From Fluviicola sp. (GTDB lineage Bacteria; Bacteroidota; Bacteroidia; Flavobacteriales_D; Crocinitomicaceae): DNA of 64,000 nt. Below, in pieces: positions 42,365-50,378 of the stretch (positions are counted from its first letter, which is position 1; every line of letters starts with the position of its first letter). A program made the translations under genes and the position numbers. The notes beneath the pieces were generated by a model. The model made no database searches. It saw nothing but the letters and a program-made list of their open reading frames with translations, and was not told the DNA's origin. The DNA lies in NCBI GenBank assembly GCA_002734085.1, contig NVXV01000012.1:62001-126000 (forward strand), given 5' to 3'.

Positions 42365-43123
42365 TTACGAAATCAACTTTTCTTTAAGCTCCTTCATGAA
42401 AGAGGAAGCATAAACAAAATCATTAATTTCTTTATTATCTGTTTTTATAATCTCTTCTTTTGTTCCAGACCACCAATTTCTACCTGTATGAATGAAAACA
42501 ATATGGTCACCAACTTCAATAACACTATTCATATCGTGTGTGATAACAACTGTATTGATGTCATATTCGTAAGTAATCTCTTTTATTAAGTTATCAATTA
42601 CAATAGAAGTACTCGGGTCTAAACCAGAATTCGGTTCATCACAAAACAAATATTTTGGATTCATAGAAATTGCGCGTGCAATGGCTATACGTTTTTTCAT
42701 ACCTCCACTACACTCTGCTGGTAGTAATTTGTTTCGACCGGAAAGATTAACACGTTCAAGGCAAAAATCAGCACGTTTCTGCATTTCTTTCTTGGATTGT
42801 TTTGTAAACATCTTTAGAGGGAACATAATGTTTTCCTCAACTGTCAAAGAGTCAAATAGTGCTGAACCTTGAAAAAGCATTCCAATCTCTTTTCGAATTT
42901 CCTTACGCTCTTTTCGATTCATTTGTGAAAAATCTCGTCCGTCGTAGAGTACACTCCCAGAATCCACTTCAAGTAAACCAACAATACACTTTGCTAAAAC
43001 AGATTTCCCTTGTCCCGATTGACCAATAATAAGATTTACTTGACCTGCTTCAAATTTTGCATTAAAGTCATGGAGTACATGATTCTCACCAAATGATTTA
43101 TTTACATTTTTGACTTCAATCAT
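42365..43123 (-). CDS. mlaF: MlaF-like ABC transporter ATP-binding protein
   Basis: A 252-residue ATPase of the Mla (retrograde phospholipid transport) type. Walker A GQSGQGKS, the Q-loop GMLFQGSALFDSLTVEEN, the signature SGGMKKRIAIARAI (CSGGM instead of LSGGM), Walker B YLFCDEPNSGLDP and the H-loop VVITHDMNSV are visible. It drives transport of phospholipids between membranes together with the permease MlaE, the gene directly upstream (one base after the MlaE stop). The MCE-domain protein MlaD, usually the next gene, is absent; arsC follows instead. Confidence 0.9.
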   Translation of the reverse strand: MIEVKNVNKSFGENHVLHDFNAKFEAGQVNLIIGQSGQGKSVLAKCIVGLLEVDSGSVLYDGRDFSQMNRKERKEIRKEIGMLFQGSALFDSLTVEENIMFPLKMFTKQSKKEMQKRADFCLERVNLSGRNKLLPAECSGGMKKRIAIARAISMNPKYLFCDEPNSGLDPSTSIVIDNLIKEITYEYDINTVVITHDMNSVIEVGDHIVFIHTGRNWWSGTKEEIIKTDNKEINDFVYASSFMKELKEKLIS

Positions 43124-43864
43124 CTAGAGTAAGATTAGTTGAGTGAGTACAAAATTCGCTAATAATATCACTATACTACTCCAAACAACTGCTTGGGTAG
43201 AAGATTTCCCGACATCTAACGCTCCACCTTTGGTGAAGTAACCAAAATAAGATGATACAGAAACGATGATAAACGCAAAACAAACTGTTTTTACCAGAGC
43301 ATAAACAATATCGCTTGTTTTAAAAAAGGAACGAATACCAAACACAAATTCTTCATGTGATGAAAGTCCAGAATAAACAACTGACGCATATCCACCTAGC
43401 AAGCTCAATCCCATTGAAATGATAATTAGGAACGGAAAGAAAGACATTGCTGCTACAATTTTTGGCAAAATCAGGAAGCTTCTCGAGTTTACCCCCATAA
43501 TTTCCAGCGCATCAATTTGCTCAGTCACACGCATTGTCCCTATTTCAGAAGCAATATTCGACCCCACTTTACCAGCTAATATTAAAGATATAATTGTTGG
43601 AGAGAACTCTAGGATCGTGCTCGACCTCGTTATATAACCAATAGTATATTTTGGTAATAAAGGGCTATCCATGTTTGAAGCTGTCTGCAATGCAATCACC
43701 GCTCCCATAAAAACGGATAGAATCGCTACAATTGCTAAGGAGTTTACACCAATCGTAACAATTTCATTCATTGTACGAGTATAATACACTTTGAAACGCT
43801 CTGGCTTTGAAAAAACCTGCCCTAGCATTTGAAAATACTTTCCTATGTTTACAATATAGTTCAT
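43124..43864 (-). CDS. mlaE: MlaE-like ABC transporter permease
   Basis: A 246-residue integral membrane protein with about five to six hydrophobic segments and the MlaE signature: FMGAVIALQTASNMDSPLLPKYTIGYITRSSTILEFSPTIISLILAGKVGSNIASEIGTMRVTEQIDALEIMGVNS, i.e. the conserved E-x-x-P-x(2)-x-L-x-x-A-G-x-x-G-(A/S)-x-x-A-x-E-(L/I)-G-x-M-x-V-x-E-Q-(I/V)-D-A-L. The inner-membrane part of the phospholipid transporter, first gene of the mlaE-mlaF-arsC unit. Confidence 0.92.
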   Translation of the reverse strand: MNYIVNIGKYFQMLGQVFSKPERFKVYYTRTMNEIVTIGVNSLAIVAILSVFMGAVIALQTASNMDSPLLPKYTIGYITRSSTILEFSPTIISLILAGKVGSNIASEIGTMRVTEQIDALEIMGVNSRSFLILPKIVAAMSFFPFLIIISMGLSLLGGYASVVYSGLSSHEEFVFGIRSFFKTSDIVYALVKTVCFAFIIVSVSSYFGYFTKGGALDVGKSSTQAVVWSSIVILLANFVLTQLILL

Positions 43865-44009
43865 TGGTTACCGCTAAATTAATAGTTATTCCTGAACAAG
43901 GTTAATTTTTACCCTGAAAACAATACATAAATTCGTATAAATTTAAATTTCAGCAATTAGATTAATTTAATAAAACCACGATGAAGGTCAAAAAAACGAT
44001 GGTTTCAAT

Positions 44010-44017
44010 TAAATTTG
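44010..44017 (+). promoter_or_regulatory. -7 element of the SprT-like gene
   Basis: TAAATTTG (TAnnTTTG) ends eight bases before the ATG at 44025. Confidence 0.45.
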
Positions 44018-44024
44018 TACTCAA

Positions 44025-44663
44025 ATGAGTAAGCGAGATCAAATATGCAAATCTTTTGAGAAATATGTTCCAAAGACATTTGCTCCTTATCTCGTTGAAT
44101 TACTTTTTTCAGAAAAAGTGAACTTTAAAATCACCAAACCTAGAAATACAAAACACGGTGATTATCGTCCTCCTCACAACGGAAAAACACATCGAATCAC
44201 TGTAAACAATGACTTAAATAAATATGCGTTTTTAATCACTACCATTCATGAATTTGCGCACATGACTACTCATATTAAATATGGCAGAGGAATTAAAGCC
44301 CATGGATTAGAATGGAAAACTGAATTCAAGCGACTTCTTTTGCCTGTTTTAGAGAGTAAAGAACTCCCACAAAGCATTCACAACGCATTACTCAGAAGCT
44401 TAAATAATTTAAAAGCTTCGAGCTGTACAGATAAGAATTTATATCGTGCACTTAAAGAATTTGATGATTCTTCAAAGAATTCAGTACTTTTGGAACAGCT
44501 AAAAAACAACCAAAAGTTTAAATTGGGGAAAAAAGTTTTTCAAAGAGGTGTATTGCGAAGAAGTCGGTTCCTTTGTGAAGAAGTTACTTCAAGAAAAATT
44601 TATTTAGTTAGCGCATTAGCAGAGGTTGAACCGGTAAATGAAGGAAAAGAAGATGGAGAATAA
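44025..44663 (+). CDS. SprT-like zinc metalloprotease-fold protein
   Basis: A 212-residue protein with the SprT fold. The zinc-binding HEFAH motif (in ITTIHEFAHMTTHIKYG) and a third ligand region (KAHGLEWKTEFKRLL) are present. The family relates to the eukaryotic Spartan protease that removes DNA-protein crosslinks; in bacteria the role is not established. The C-terminus lacks the Cys-rich zinc ribbon of some family members. Its last 11 bases overlap the manC start, so the two genes are translationally coupled. Confidence 0.82.
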   Translation: MSKRDQICKSFEKYVPKTFAPYLVELLFSEKVNFKITKPRNTKHGDYRPPHNGKTHRITVNNDLNKYAFLITTIHEFAHMTTHIKYGRGIKAHGLEWKTEFKRLLLPVLESKELPQSIHNALLRSLNNLKASSCTDKNLYRALKEFDDSSKNSVLLEQLKNNQKFKLGKKVFQRGVLRRSRFLCEEVTSRKIYLVSALAEVEPVNEGKEDGE

Positions 44664-45741
44664 TTATGCAATTATAATGGCAGGAGGTGTCGGAAGTAGG
44701 TTTTGGCCTTTATCCGTGGAATCTAGGCCGAAACAATTTTTAGATGTATTAGGAATTGGAAAGACATTAATCCAACTGACTTATGAGCGCTTATTAAATG
44801 TAGCTCCAAAGGAAAATATTTATATATTAACCAATGAATCATATACTTCATTAGTTAAATCTCAATTACCTGAATTAAAATCATCTCAAATACTCACTGA
44901 ACCTGAACGTAAAAACACTGCACCCTGTATTACTTATGCAGCAGCTAAGATTTATTCTCTCAACAAAAACGCAAACTTAATTGTTGCTCCTTCTGATCAT
45001 TTAATCCTTAAGGAAGAAAAATTCGTTAGAATTGTAGAAAAAGCTATAAATCGTGCGGAAAAACATGACCGAATAGTCACCTTAGGAATTAAGCCAACTA
45101 GACCTGATACAGGCTACGGATACATCCAGTTTCATCAAGATGGAGACCTAGTAGGAGGACAAATCATGAAAGTGAAGCAATTCACAGAGAAGCCAAATCG
45201 AGAGCTCGCAGTAATCTTCCTTAAAAGTGGAGACTACTATTGGAATTCAGGAATATTTGTATGGCGTGCAAAAACAATATTGAGTGCTATCCAAAAATTC
45301 AAACCTGATTTGTACGAACATTTTTGTGACAACTACAATGTCTACAATACACCTGGCGAAATTGAATATGTAAATAATGCATTCAGAAATTGTGAAGATA
45401 TTTCCATTGATTTTGCGGTTATGGAAAATGCGAAAAATGTAGATGTAATTCTCTCTGATTTTGATTGGTCAGATTTAGGTACTTGGTGTAGCTTAAATGA
45501 ACATTTAGAAAAAGACATCAATGGAAATACTGTTTCAGGGGACAATACTTTTATGATAGGTTCACATGATTGTTTAGTAAACCTTCCTGACGACAAAGTA
45601 GCTATCATTCAAGGACTAAAGAATCATATCATAGTAGAATCTGATAATCGATTATTGATTTTGGATAAGGACGATGAACAAAATTTGAAGAAATACCTAA
45701 AACTAGTGAAGGATAAGCTTCCAAAAGAAATAAATATTTAG
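44653..45741 (+). CDS. manC: Mannose-1-phosphate guanylyltransferase
   Basis: A 362-residue enzyme from the ATG at 44653 (MENNYAIIMAGGVGSRFWPLS); an ATG at 44638 would add five residues. It makes GDP-mannose from mannose 1-phosphate and GTP. Motifs are AGGVGSRFWPLSVESRPKQFL (nucleotide binding), TEPERKNTAPCI and FTEKPNRELAVIFLKSGDYYWNSGIFVWRA. The length of 362 shows it is the single-domain form, without the phosphomannose isomerase domain of longer ManC proteins. It overlaps the sprT-like gene by 11 bases. GDP-mannose feeds glycan synthesis, in line with the glycosyltransferase downstream. Confidence 0.93.
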   Translation: MENNYAIIMAGGVGSRFWPLSVESRPKQFLDVLGIGKTLIQLTYERLLNVAPKENIYILTNESYTSLVKSQLPELKSSQILTEPERKNTAPCITYAAAKIYSLNKNANLIVAPSDHLILKEEKFVRIVEKAINRAEKHDRIVTLGIKPTRPDTGYGYIQFHQDGDLVGGQIMKVKQFTEKPNRELAVIFLKSGDYYWNSGIFVWRAKTILSAIQKFKPDLYEHFCDNYNVYNTPGEIEYVNNAFRNCEDISIDFAVMENAKNVDVILSDFDWSDLGTWCSLNEHLEKDINGNTVSGDNTFMIGSHDCLVNLPDDKVAIIQGLKNHIIVESDNRLLILDKDDEQNLKKYLKLVKDKLPKEINI

Positions 45742-45752
45742 TACGTTACAAC

Positions 45753-46310
45753 ATGAGTTTAGACATACCCTCAGATTTTAATTCCGATATTGAAGACAAA
45801 CCGTTTGTTCAATGCAAAGTATGTGAAAGCGAGCTAATGGATGGAAAAACTCCATATACAATAGAAAAAGCATATAAACGAACACCCGAAGGTAAAGATG
45901 TTACTTTGTTTGAAGTCGCAATTTGCATTCCATGTGCCCAAAAACAATCTGAAAAAATGAGTAAAGAATCTCGTTCCTTTTTAGAAAATGTAATGGGTAA
46001 CCAGCATTTTTTTCAGAAACGTCAGGCCATGTGGAACACAAACTGGCGTGACGACTGGAAGGAGCGTTGTATTTTTTCTGATGAGGCTATAAATACAAAT
46101 GACGAATATCACATCGTTGGTCAATTTCAAAATGGTAAGATTATTCCAAATCTTACTCCTTTTGTAATTGGACAGGGTATGATAGAACATATTCAAGACA
46201 ATCTTTCCCTTGAAACAAAAGAAGAAATGGATGACTTTGGGAGACAATTTCTTGGTCCAGACCCCTCTTTAAAAGCTCTATTGGAAGATTATCAATTTGT
46301 AATGGTATAA
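45753..46310 (+). CDS. Conserved hypothetical protein with Cys pairs
   Basis: A 185-residue soluble protein with two CxxC pairs, FVQCKVCESELMDG and IPCAQKQS with AICIPC, which look like a zinc-ribbon-type metal site. The rest is helical with a conserved-looking C-terminus (FLGPDPSLKALLEDYQFVMV). The family was not identified. It lies 11 bases past manC on the same strand and is probably cotranscribed; convergent with the glycosyltransferase with three bases between stops. Confidence 0.72.
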   Translation: MSLDIPSDFNSDIEDKPFVQCKVCESELMDGKTPYTIEKAYKRTPEGKDVTLFEVAICIPCAQKQSEKMSKESRSFLENVMGNQHFFQKRQAMWNTNWRDDWKERCIFSDEAINTNDEYHIVGQFQNGKIIPNLTPFVIGQGMIEHIQDNLSLETKEEMDDFGRQFLGPDPSLKALLEDYQFVMV

Positions 46311-46313
46311 AGT

Positions 46314-47009
46314 TTAAGATTCAAACTTCAACCATTTTTTATAATTCATTTTTATTCTTTCAGGAGACCCTCCTAGCATAAAAGTCCAATAACTCCATAG
46401 GTTCACCACATTGACTTTGAAGTAAGAGTTATGCTCATATTTACGAGCAGATACAAGTACATCTTTTGGAATAATTTTGAATTTAAAGTTTTTGCGTGCC
46501 CTGCGAATAAAATCAAAATCTTCCATTATTACATATTCTGGATCGAAACCATCTAACTCATTGAAAACTGACTTCTTTACAAACAGAGTCTGGTCACCTC
46601 CCCTACAAAACATAAAGTCGAACCTGGTCCACCAAGCATTAAATTTTAAAGGCAACGCATTTTTATCAAATTGAAATCGATAGCAGCCTACATCTACTCC
46701 TTTTTTAATTGATTCTCGAATATCATCTTCAAATGAGTTTGGCGGTATCACATCTGCATGAATAAAATAAAAAATCTCTCCAGTTGCTGCATTAGCTCCA
46801 GTATTCATCTGCTTTGCTCTACTCGGAATATGATCTTCAATTACATTGACTTTTGGATACGATTTTGCAATTTCTACAGTTTTATCTGTACTTTTTGCAT
46901 CCACGATGATGATTTCTTCGTAAGTGTAAGTATATTTGGACAATACGTCTAACAGTTGAGGGAGTTTTTCCTCTTCGTTTAAAGTTGGAATGATTATGGA
47001 TATTTTCAT
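46314..47009 (-). CDS. Family 2 glycosyltransferase, TIGR04283-like
   Basis: A 231-residue glycosyltransferase starting at the ATG at 47009 (MKISIIIPTLNEEEKLPQLL). The GT-A fold motifs are IIPTLNEEE, IIVDAKSTDKTVEIA, the FIHADVIPP region corresponding to the DxD position, and YVIMEDFDFIRRARK. The sequence pattern resembles TIGR04283, a glycosyltransferase family named for its association with arsenosugar biosynthesis in Bacteroidota and cyanobacteria. The frame can be extended upstream to 47240, but that would overlap the divergent DUF547 gene and has no signal. Whether it makes arsenosugars here is not known; arsC lies 4 kb away, and no radical-SAM partner was seen. Confidence 0.8.
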   Translation of the reverse strand: MKISIIIPTLNEEEKLPQLLDVLSKYTYTYEEIIIVDAKSTDKTVEIAKSYPKVNVIEDHIPSRAKQMNTGANAATGEIFYFIHADVIPPNSFEDDIRESIKKGVDVGCYRFQFDKNALPLKFNAWWTRFDFMFCRGGDQTLFVKKSVFNELDGFDPEYVIMEDFDFIRRARKNFKFKIIPKDVLVSARKYEHNSYFKVNVVNLWSYWTFMLGGSPERIKMNYKKWLKFES

Positions 47010-47040
47010 TGCCTCGAAATTAAAAATAAAAATAACTGAT

Positions 47041-47976
47041 ATGAAAAGAATAATAATTTTAAATGTCGCTATCTTGCTAATTATTGGAAATACATACGCT
47101 TGTAGTGCGAAAAAAGATGTCACGGTCCCAGATATTAATTCCACTGAGAGTAGTTCAACCGATATCACAGAGAATAATTCAACTGATATAGAAGAGAAAG
47201 AGACCAAGAAAACTGAACAAGTAGACACATCAAACGACACTAATAATATGGATTCGACAGAAGTCGATGAAAAGGAAGTGAAAGTCGAAAAATCTAATAG
47301 TGATCTTCACAAACATCAAATTTGGGATGAGCTCACGACAAAACATGTTACGGAAAAAGGATATTTAGACTATAAAGGAATGATTAAAGATTCAACGAAG
47401 CTAAATAAATATTTAAAACAATTATCAGCGAATCATCCCAACGACTCCTGGACTTCAAATCAACGTAAGGCTTTCTGGATAAATGCCTACAACGCATACA
47501 CTGTAAAGTTAATTGTAGACAACTATCCTGTTAAGTCAATTAAAGATTTAGGGGGATCTATTTATCGTGTAAATACTCCTTGGGATATTAAGTTTATTAA
47601 TATAGGTGATAAAGAATATCACTTAAATGACTTAGAGCATAATATTTTAAGAAAAGAGTGGGAAGATGCAAGAATACACGCAGCTGTAAATTGTGCATCT
47701 ATCTCTTGTCCAAGGTTGAGAGCTGGTGCTTTTACGGCAGATAAATTGGACGAACAATTAGACGAACAAATGCGGATTTTCATTAATGATGAAACTAAAA
47801 ATGTGATTAATGAAAAGAGCGCCAAACTCTCTAAACTTTTCAAATGGTTCTCAGGAGATTTTAAAAACAATGCTCCCTCGGTAATTGCATATATCAACAA
47901 GTATTCAAAAACAAAGTTAAGCGAAGACGCTGATATCGACTATGCTGAATATGATTGGAACTTGAATGACAAATAG
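47041..47976 (+). CDS. DUF547-domain lipoprotein
   Basis: A 311-residue secreted protein. From the ATG at 47041 it has a signal peptide (MKRIIILNVAILLIIGNTYAC), then a long Ser/Thr/Asp/Glu-rich linker with Val-Thr-Glu repeats (about residues 25-80), then a DUF547 domain: LWDELTTKHVTEKGYLDYKGM, SNQRKAFWINAYNAYTVKLI, NLGG-like DLGGSIYRVNTPWD and HAAVNCASISCPRL, whose Cys and His residues are the most conserved part of the family. The function of DUF547 is not known. Divergent from the glycosyltransferase, 31 bases between starts. DUF547 genes also occur near TIGR04283 genes, so a joint role is plausible. Confidence 0.85.
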   Translation: MKRIIILNVAILLIIGNTYACSAKKDVTVPDINSTESSSTDITENNSTDIEEKETKKTEQVDTSNDTNNMDSTEVDEKEVKVEKSNSDLHKHQIWDELTTKHVTEKGYLDYKGMIKDSTKLNKYLKQLSANHPNDSWTSNQRKAFWINAYNAYTVKLIVDNYPVKSIKDLGGSIYRVNTPWDIKFINIGDKEYHLNDLEHNILRKEWEDARIHAAVNCASISCPRLRAGAFTADKLDEQLDEQMRIFINDETKNVINEKSAKLSKLFKWFSGDFKNNAPSVIAYINKYSKTKLSEDADIDYAEYDWNLNDK

Positions 47977-47980
47977 AGGG

Positions 47981-48318
47981 TGTGCTTCGGGAGGCTTTTT
48001 GTCACGGTTTTTCACGGAAAAACGCGCGCCAAAAAGATTTTTCGCTGTTGGGTTTCACAATGGGTTAGCCCCAATTGTTTACCGAAACATCCTCCTTACA
48101 GGACTTTTTACTAGTCTTAGGTTCTTTTAGCCCATGTTTTCACCCATGGTTACAAGTTGATTGTCCCTCACAGGACTCAGTAATAACATAGCTGAGTATC
48201 GTAGATACGACATTTCTTTAGCCATGGGTTTCAACCCGCGGCTAGAGAAATGCATAGACAATTCTTTTTGGCGAAATTTTTGTATCAAAAATTATGACAA
48301 AAAACCTTCCGAAGCACA
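47981..48318. mobile_element. MITE-like element with terminal inverted arms and REP hairpins
   Basis: The 349-base gap between the convergent DUF547 and hflX genes is filled almost exactly by this element. Left end TGTGCTTCGGGAGGCTTTTTG and right end, reversed, TGTGCTTCGGAAGGTTTTTTG are near-perfect inverted repeats. Each arm contains a two-stem hairpin: outer CTTTTTG/CAAAAAG, inner GTTTTTC-ACG-GAAAAAC on the left (47995-48036) and ATTTTTG-TAT-CAAAAAT on the right (48264-48304). Inside are REP-like hairpins around 48127-48152 and 48213-48250 (TTTCTTTAGCC ... GGCTAGAGAAA with inner GGGTT-TC-AACCC) and short GTCC..GGAC motifs. It codes for nothing. Confidence 0.75.
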
Positions 48319-48325
48319 AAATCAA

Positions 48326-49525
48326 TTAGTACAGAAAATTATTATAAGGGTATCTTTCTTTAAAGATACGTTTCACTTCGCTGTATAGTACATCTTTCAA
48401 TTCGTCAAAATTCTCTTTCTTTTCAGCAGAAATAAACACACATTTATCGTTATTTAATTTTGCCATCCATTGTTTTTTAAGCTCTTCCAAAGAGAAATTC
48501 TCTTGTTTTTTGGGTTCTAAATCGTCTTCATCTTGGGGTGTGTAAGTGTATGCATCTATTTTGTTAAACACGACTATCGTTGGTTTTTCAGACTTATCAA
48601 TTTCACCTAAAGTCTCATTCACCACGTTGTAATGATCTTCAAAATTAGAATGAGAAATATCAACTACATGCACTAAAATATCAGATTCTCGAACTTCATC
48701 TAAAGTTGATTTAAAAGACTCTACCAGTTGATGTGGAAGCTTGCGAATAAAACCTACTGTATCAGAAAGCAAAAATGGTAAGTTTTCAATTACTACTTTT
48801 CTAACTGTTGTATCGAGCGTTGCAAAAAGTTTGTTCTCCGCAAAAACCTCAGATTTACTCAATGCATTCATGATTGTACTCTTTCCAACATTAGTATATC
48901 CCACCAATGCAACGCGCACTAACTGACCACGGTTTCCACGTTGAACAGCTTTTTGTTTGTCAATTTCTTTGAGTTTTTTCTTTAAAAGACTGATTTTTTG
49001 TTTAATAATACGACGGTCTGTTTCAATCTGGGTCTCCCCTGGACCACGCATTCCAATCCCCCCTTTTTGACGTTCTAAGTGAGTCCACATTCGTGTTAGT
49101 CGCGGGAGTAAATATTCGTATTGTGCTAATTCCACTTGTGTTTTGGCATGGGCTGTTCTTGCTCGCGAAGCAAAAATATCGAGTATTAAATTACTTCTAT
49201 CTAATATTTTAACATTGAGAATGCGTTCAACATTTCTTAGTTGTGATGGAGATAAGTCATCATCAAAAATAACCATTTCAATTTCATGTTCTTGAATATA
49301 ATTCTTGACCTCATCAATTTTACCTGTTCCAAGAAATGTCTTTGGGTGTGGAACTTGAAGTTTTTGTAAAAACATTTTCTCAGTTCTTGCTCCAGCTGTT
49401 TCAGCTAAAAAGGCAAGTTCGTTAATATGTTCTCTTGCTTCTTCTTCGGTTTGATCTTGAGTTATTGCACCAACTAAAACAGCGCTTTCTCCTTCAATAC
49501 CTTCTTTAATCTTTCCTATTTCCAT
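48326..49525 (-). CDS. hflX: GTPase HflX
   Basis: A 399-residue ribosome-associated GTPase that rescues stalled ribosomes by splitting 70S particles. The N-terminal HflX domain includes KTFLGTGKIDEV and LSPSQLRNVERILNVKILDRSNLILDIFASRARTAHAK; the GTPase domain has G1 GYTNVGKSTIMNAL, G3 LSDTVGFI, G4 FNKIDAY. The QVELAQYEYLLPRLTRMW segment and GGIGMRGPGETQIETDRR are typical of the family. It is immediately followed (8 bases) by the MITE-like element. It follows the cytochrome c gene by three bases but the functions are unrelated. Confidence 0.95.
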   Translation of the reverse strand: MEIGKIKEGIEGESAVLVGAITQDQTEEEAREHINELAFLAETAGARTEKMFLQKLQVPHPKTFLGTGKIDEVKNYIQEHEIEMVIFDDDLSPSQLRNVERILNVKILDRSNLILDIFASRARTAHAKTQVELAQYEYLLPRLTRMWTHLERQKGGIGMRGPGETQIETDRRIIKQKISLLKKKLKEIDKQKAVQRGNRGQLVRVALVGYTNVGKSTIMNALSKSEVFAENKLFATLDTTVRKVVIENLPFLLSDTVGFIRKLPHQLVESFKSTLDEVRESDILVHVVDISHSNFEDHYNVVNETLGEIDKSEKPTIVVFNKIDAYTYTPQDEDDLEPKKQENFSLEELKKQWMAKLNNDKCVFISAEKKENFDELKDVLYSEVKRIFKERYPYNNFLY

Positions 49526-49528
49526 TAA

Positions 49529-49846
49529 CTATTGTTGCAAACTTTTTACGTGTTTTACTAAAGCTCCTATTTCTTTTTCTTCTGTAATAACTGATTTATA
49601 TGCAGACATTCCATTATCCGTACCATACAAAATAATTTGTCGGATTTCATTTTCTTCTAAAGAACTTTTAGATAAATCTGCTGCATTACTTAAGCCTCTA
49701 TCACCTTTTGGACCATGACAACTTTTGCAATAGCTCTTATAAATCTTGGCTCCATCCACTTCTCCTGTAACAGGATTTGTCATGGTGGGTGGAGAGCATG
49801 AACTAACCAATAATATAACTATTGTTTGGATCGTTATTAAAACCAT
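49529..49846 (-). CDS. Small lipoprotein cytochrome c
   Basis: A 105-residue monohaem c-type cytochrome. The start is the ATG at 49846 (MVLITIQTIVILLVSSC, lipobox Cys17), preceded by GGATGG; the frame can be extended to 49882 but that would overlap the previous gene more. The haem-binding motif CKSCH (Cys40, Cys43, His44) is followed by GPKGDRGLSNAADLS and a possible distal Met (GTDNGMSAY). It is anchored to the outside of the membrane and carries electrons. It overlaps the preceding membrane-protein gene by 10 bases, so the two are probably a pair. Confidence 0.85.
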   Translation of the reverse strand: MVLITIQTIVILLVSSCSPPTMTNPVTGEVDGAKIYKSYCKSCHGPKGDRGLSNAADLSKSSLEENEIRQIILYGTDNGMSAYKSVITEEKEIGALVKHVKSLQQ

Positions 49847-50280
49847 CCTACTCCTTCTAATTCTGTATAAATAAACGGCCATGGGATTGCAATAAAAATT
49901 AAAACTAAACCAAGACCATAATATCGAAGTATCATCTTGTGTTTTCTCGAAGCAAGCGGTTGCTTTTCTGCCTTCTTTCTTCCAAGAGTTATTAATATAA
50001 CCGCTAAAATCATCATTAACGCATGCTCTACAGCAAAGAATGTCGTATTTTCAACACCATGGATCCAATTAGAAAAGTTTACCCTTGGACCGAAAAAGTA
50101 TAATATTAGTCCTAACAACAACTGAATATGAATAAAAACCATGGTAAATAGGTTTATCATCTTATCCTTTTTTAAGTAATTTTCGTTTTTCAGATTTACC
50201 AATGCGTTAATGATTGCAATTAGCAATAATGCTAAAACAATATACCTTAAACCTGAATGCGCAGCTATTAATCCTTTCAT
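49837..50280 (-). CDS. Small four-helix membrane protein, cytochrome-b-like
   Basis: A 147-residue membrane protein with four hydrophobic helices: LRYIVLALLLIAIINALV, LFTMVFIHIQLLLGLILYFFG, TTFFAVEHALMMILAVILITLG and ILRYYGLGLVLIFIAIPWPF. Histidines in AHSGLRY, FIHIQ and AVEHALMM and the repeated helical pattern would fit haem b coordination, and similar proteins in Bacteroidota are annotated cytochrome B. It overlaps the c-type cytochrome gene by 10 bases and together they may form a small membrane electron-transfer pair. Haem binding is inferred only. Confidence 0.75.
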   Translation of the reverse strand: MKGLIAAHSGLRYIVLALLLIAIINALVNLKNENYLKKDKMINLFTMVFIHIQLLLGLILYFFGPRVNFSNWIHGVENTTFFAVEHALMMILAVILITLGRKKAEKQPLASRKHKMILRYYGLGLVLIFIAIPWPFIYTELEGVGWF

Positions 50281-50296
50281 GTTTGTTAATTTGGTT

Positions 50297-50304
50297 CAAA
50301 AATA
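50297..50304 (-). promoter_or_regulatory. -7 element of the cytochrome pair
   Basis: CAAAAATA on the plus strand reads TATTTTTG on the minus strand (TAnnTTTG), 16 bases upstream of the ATG at 50280. Confidence 0.45.
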
Positions 50305-50378
50305 CCTAAAATCAAACTATTTTGCGAAGTATTTTGATTGAATTAGTTATTTTTCGAGATTCAAAATATACTTTAGAC

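Noticed and set aside
47010-47240. N-terminal extension of the glycosyltransferase (MSFDVSTCSV...)
   Set aside because: It would overlap the divergent DUF547 gene and its signal peptide; the ATG at 47009 fits the family start.
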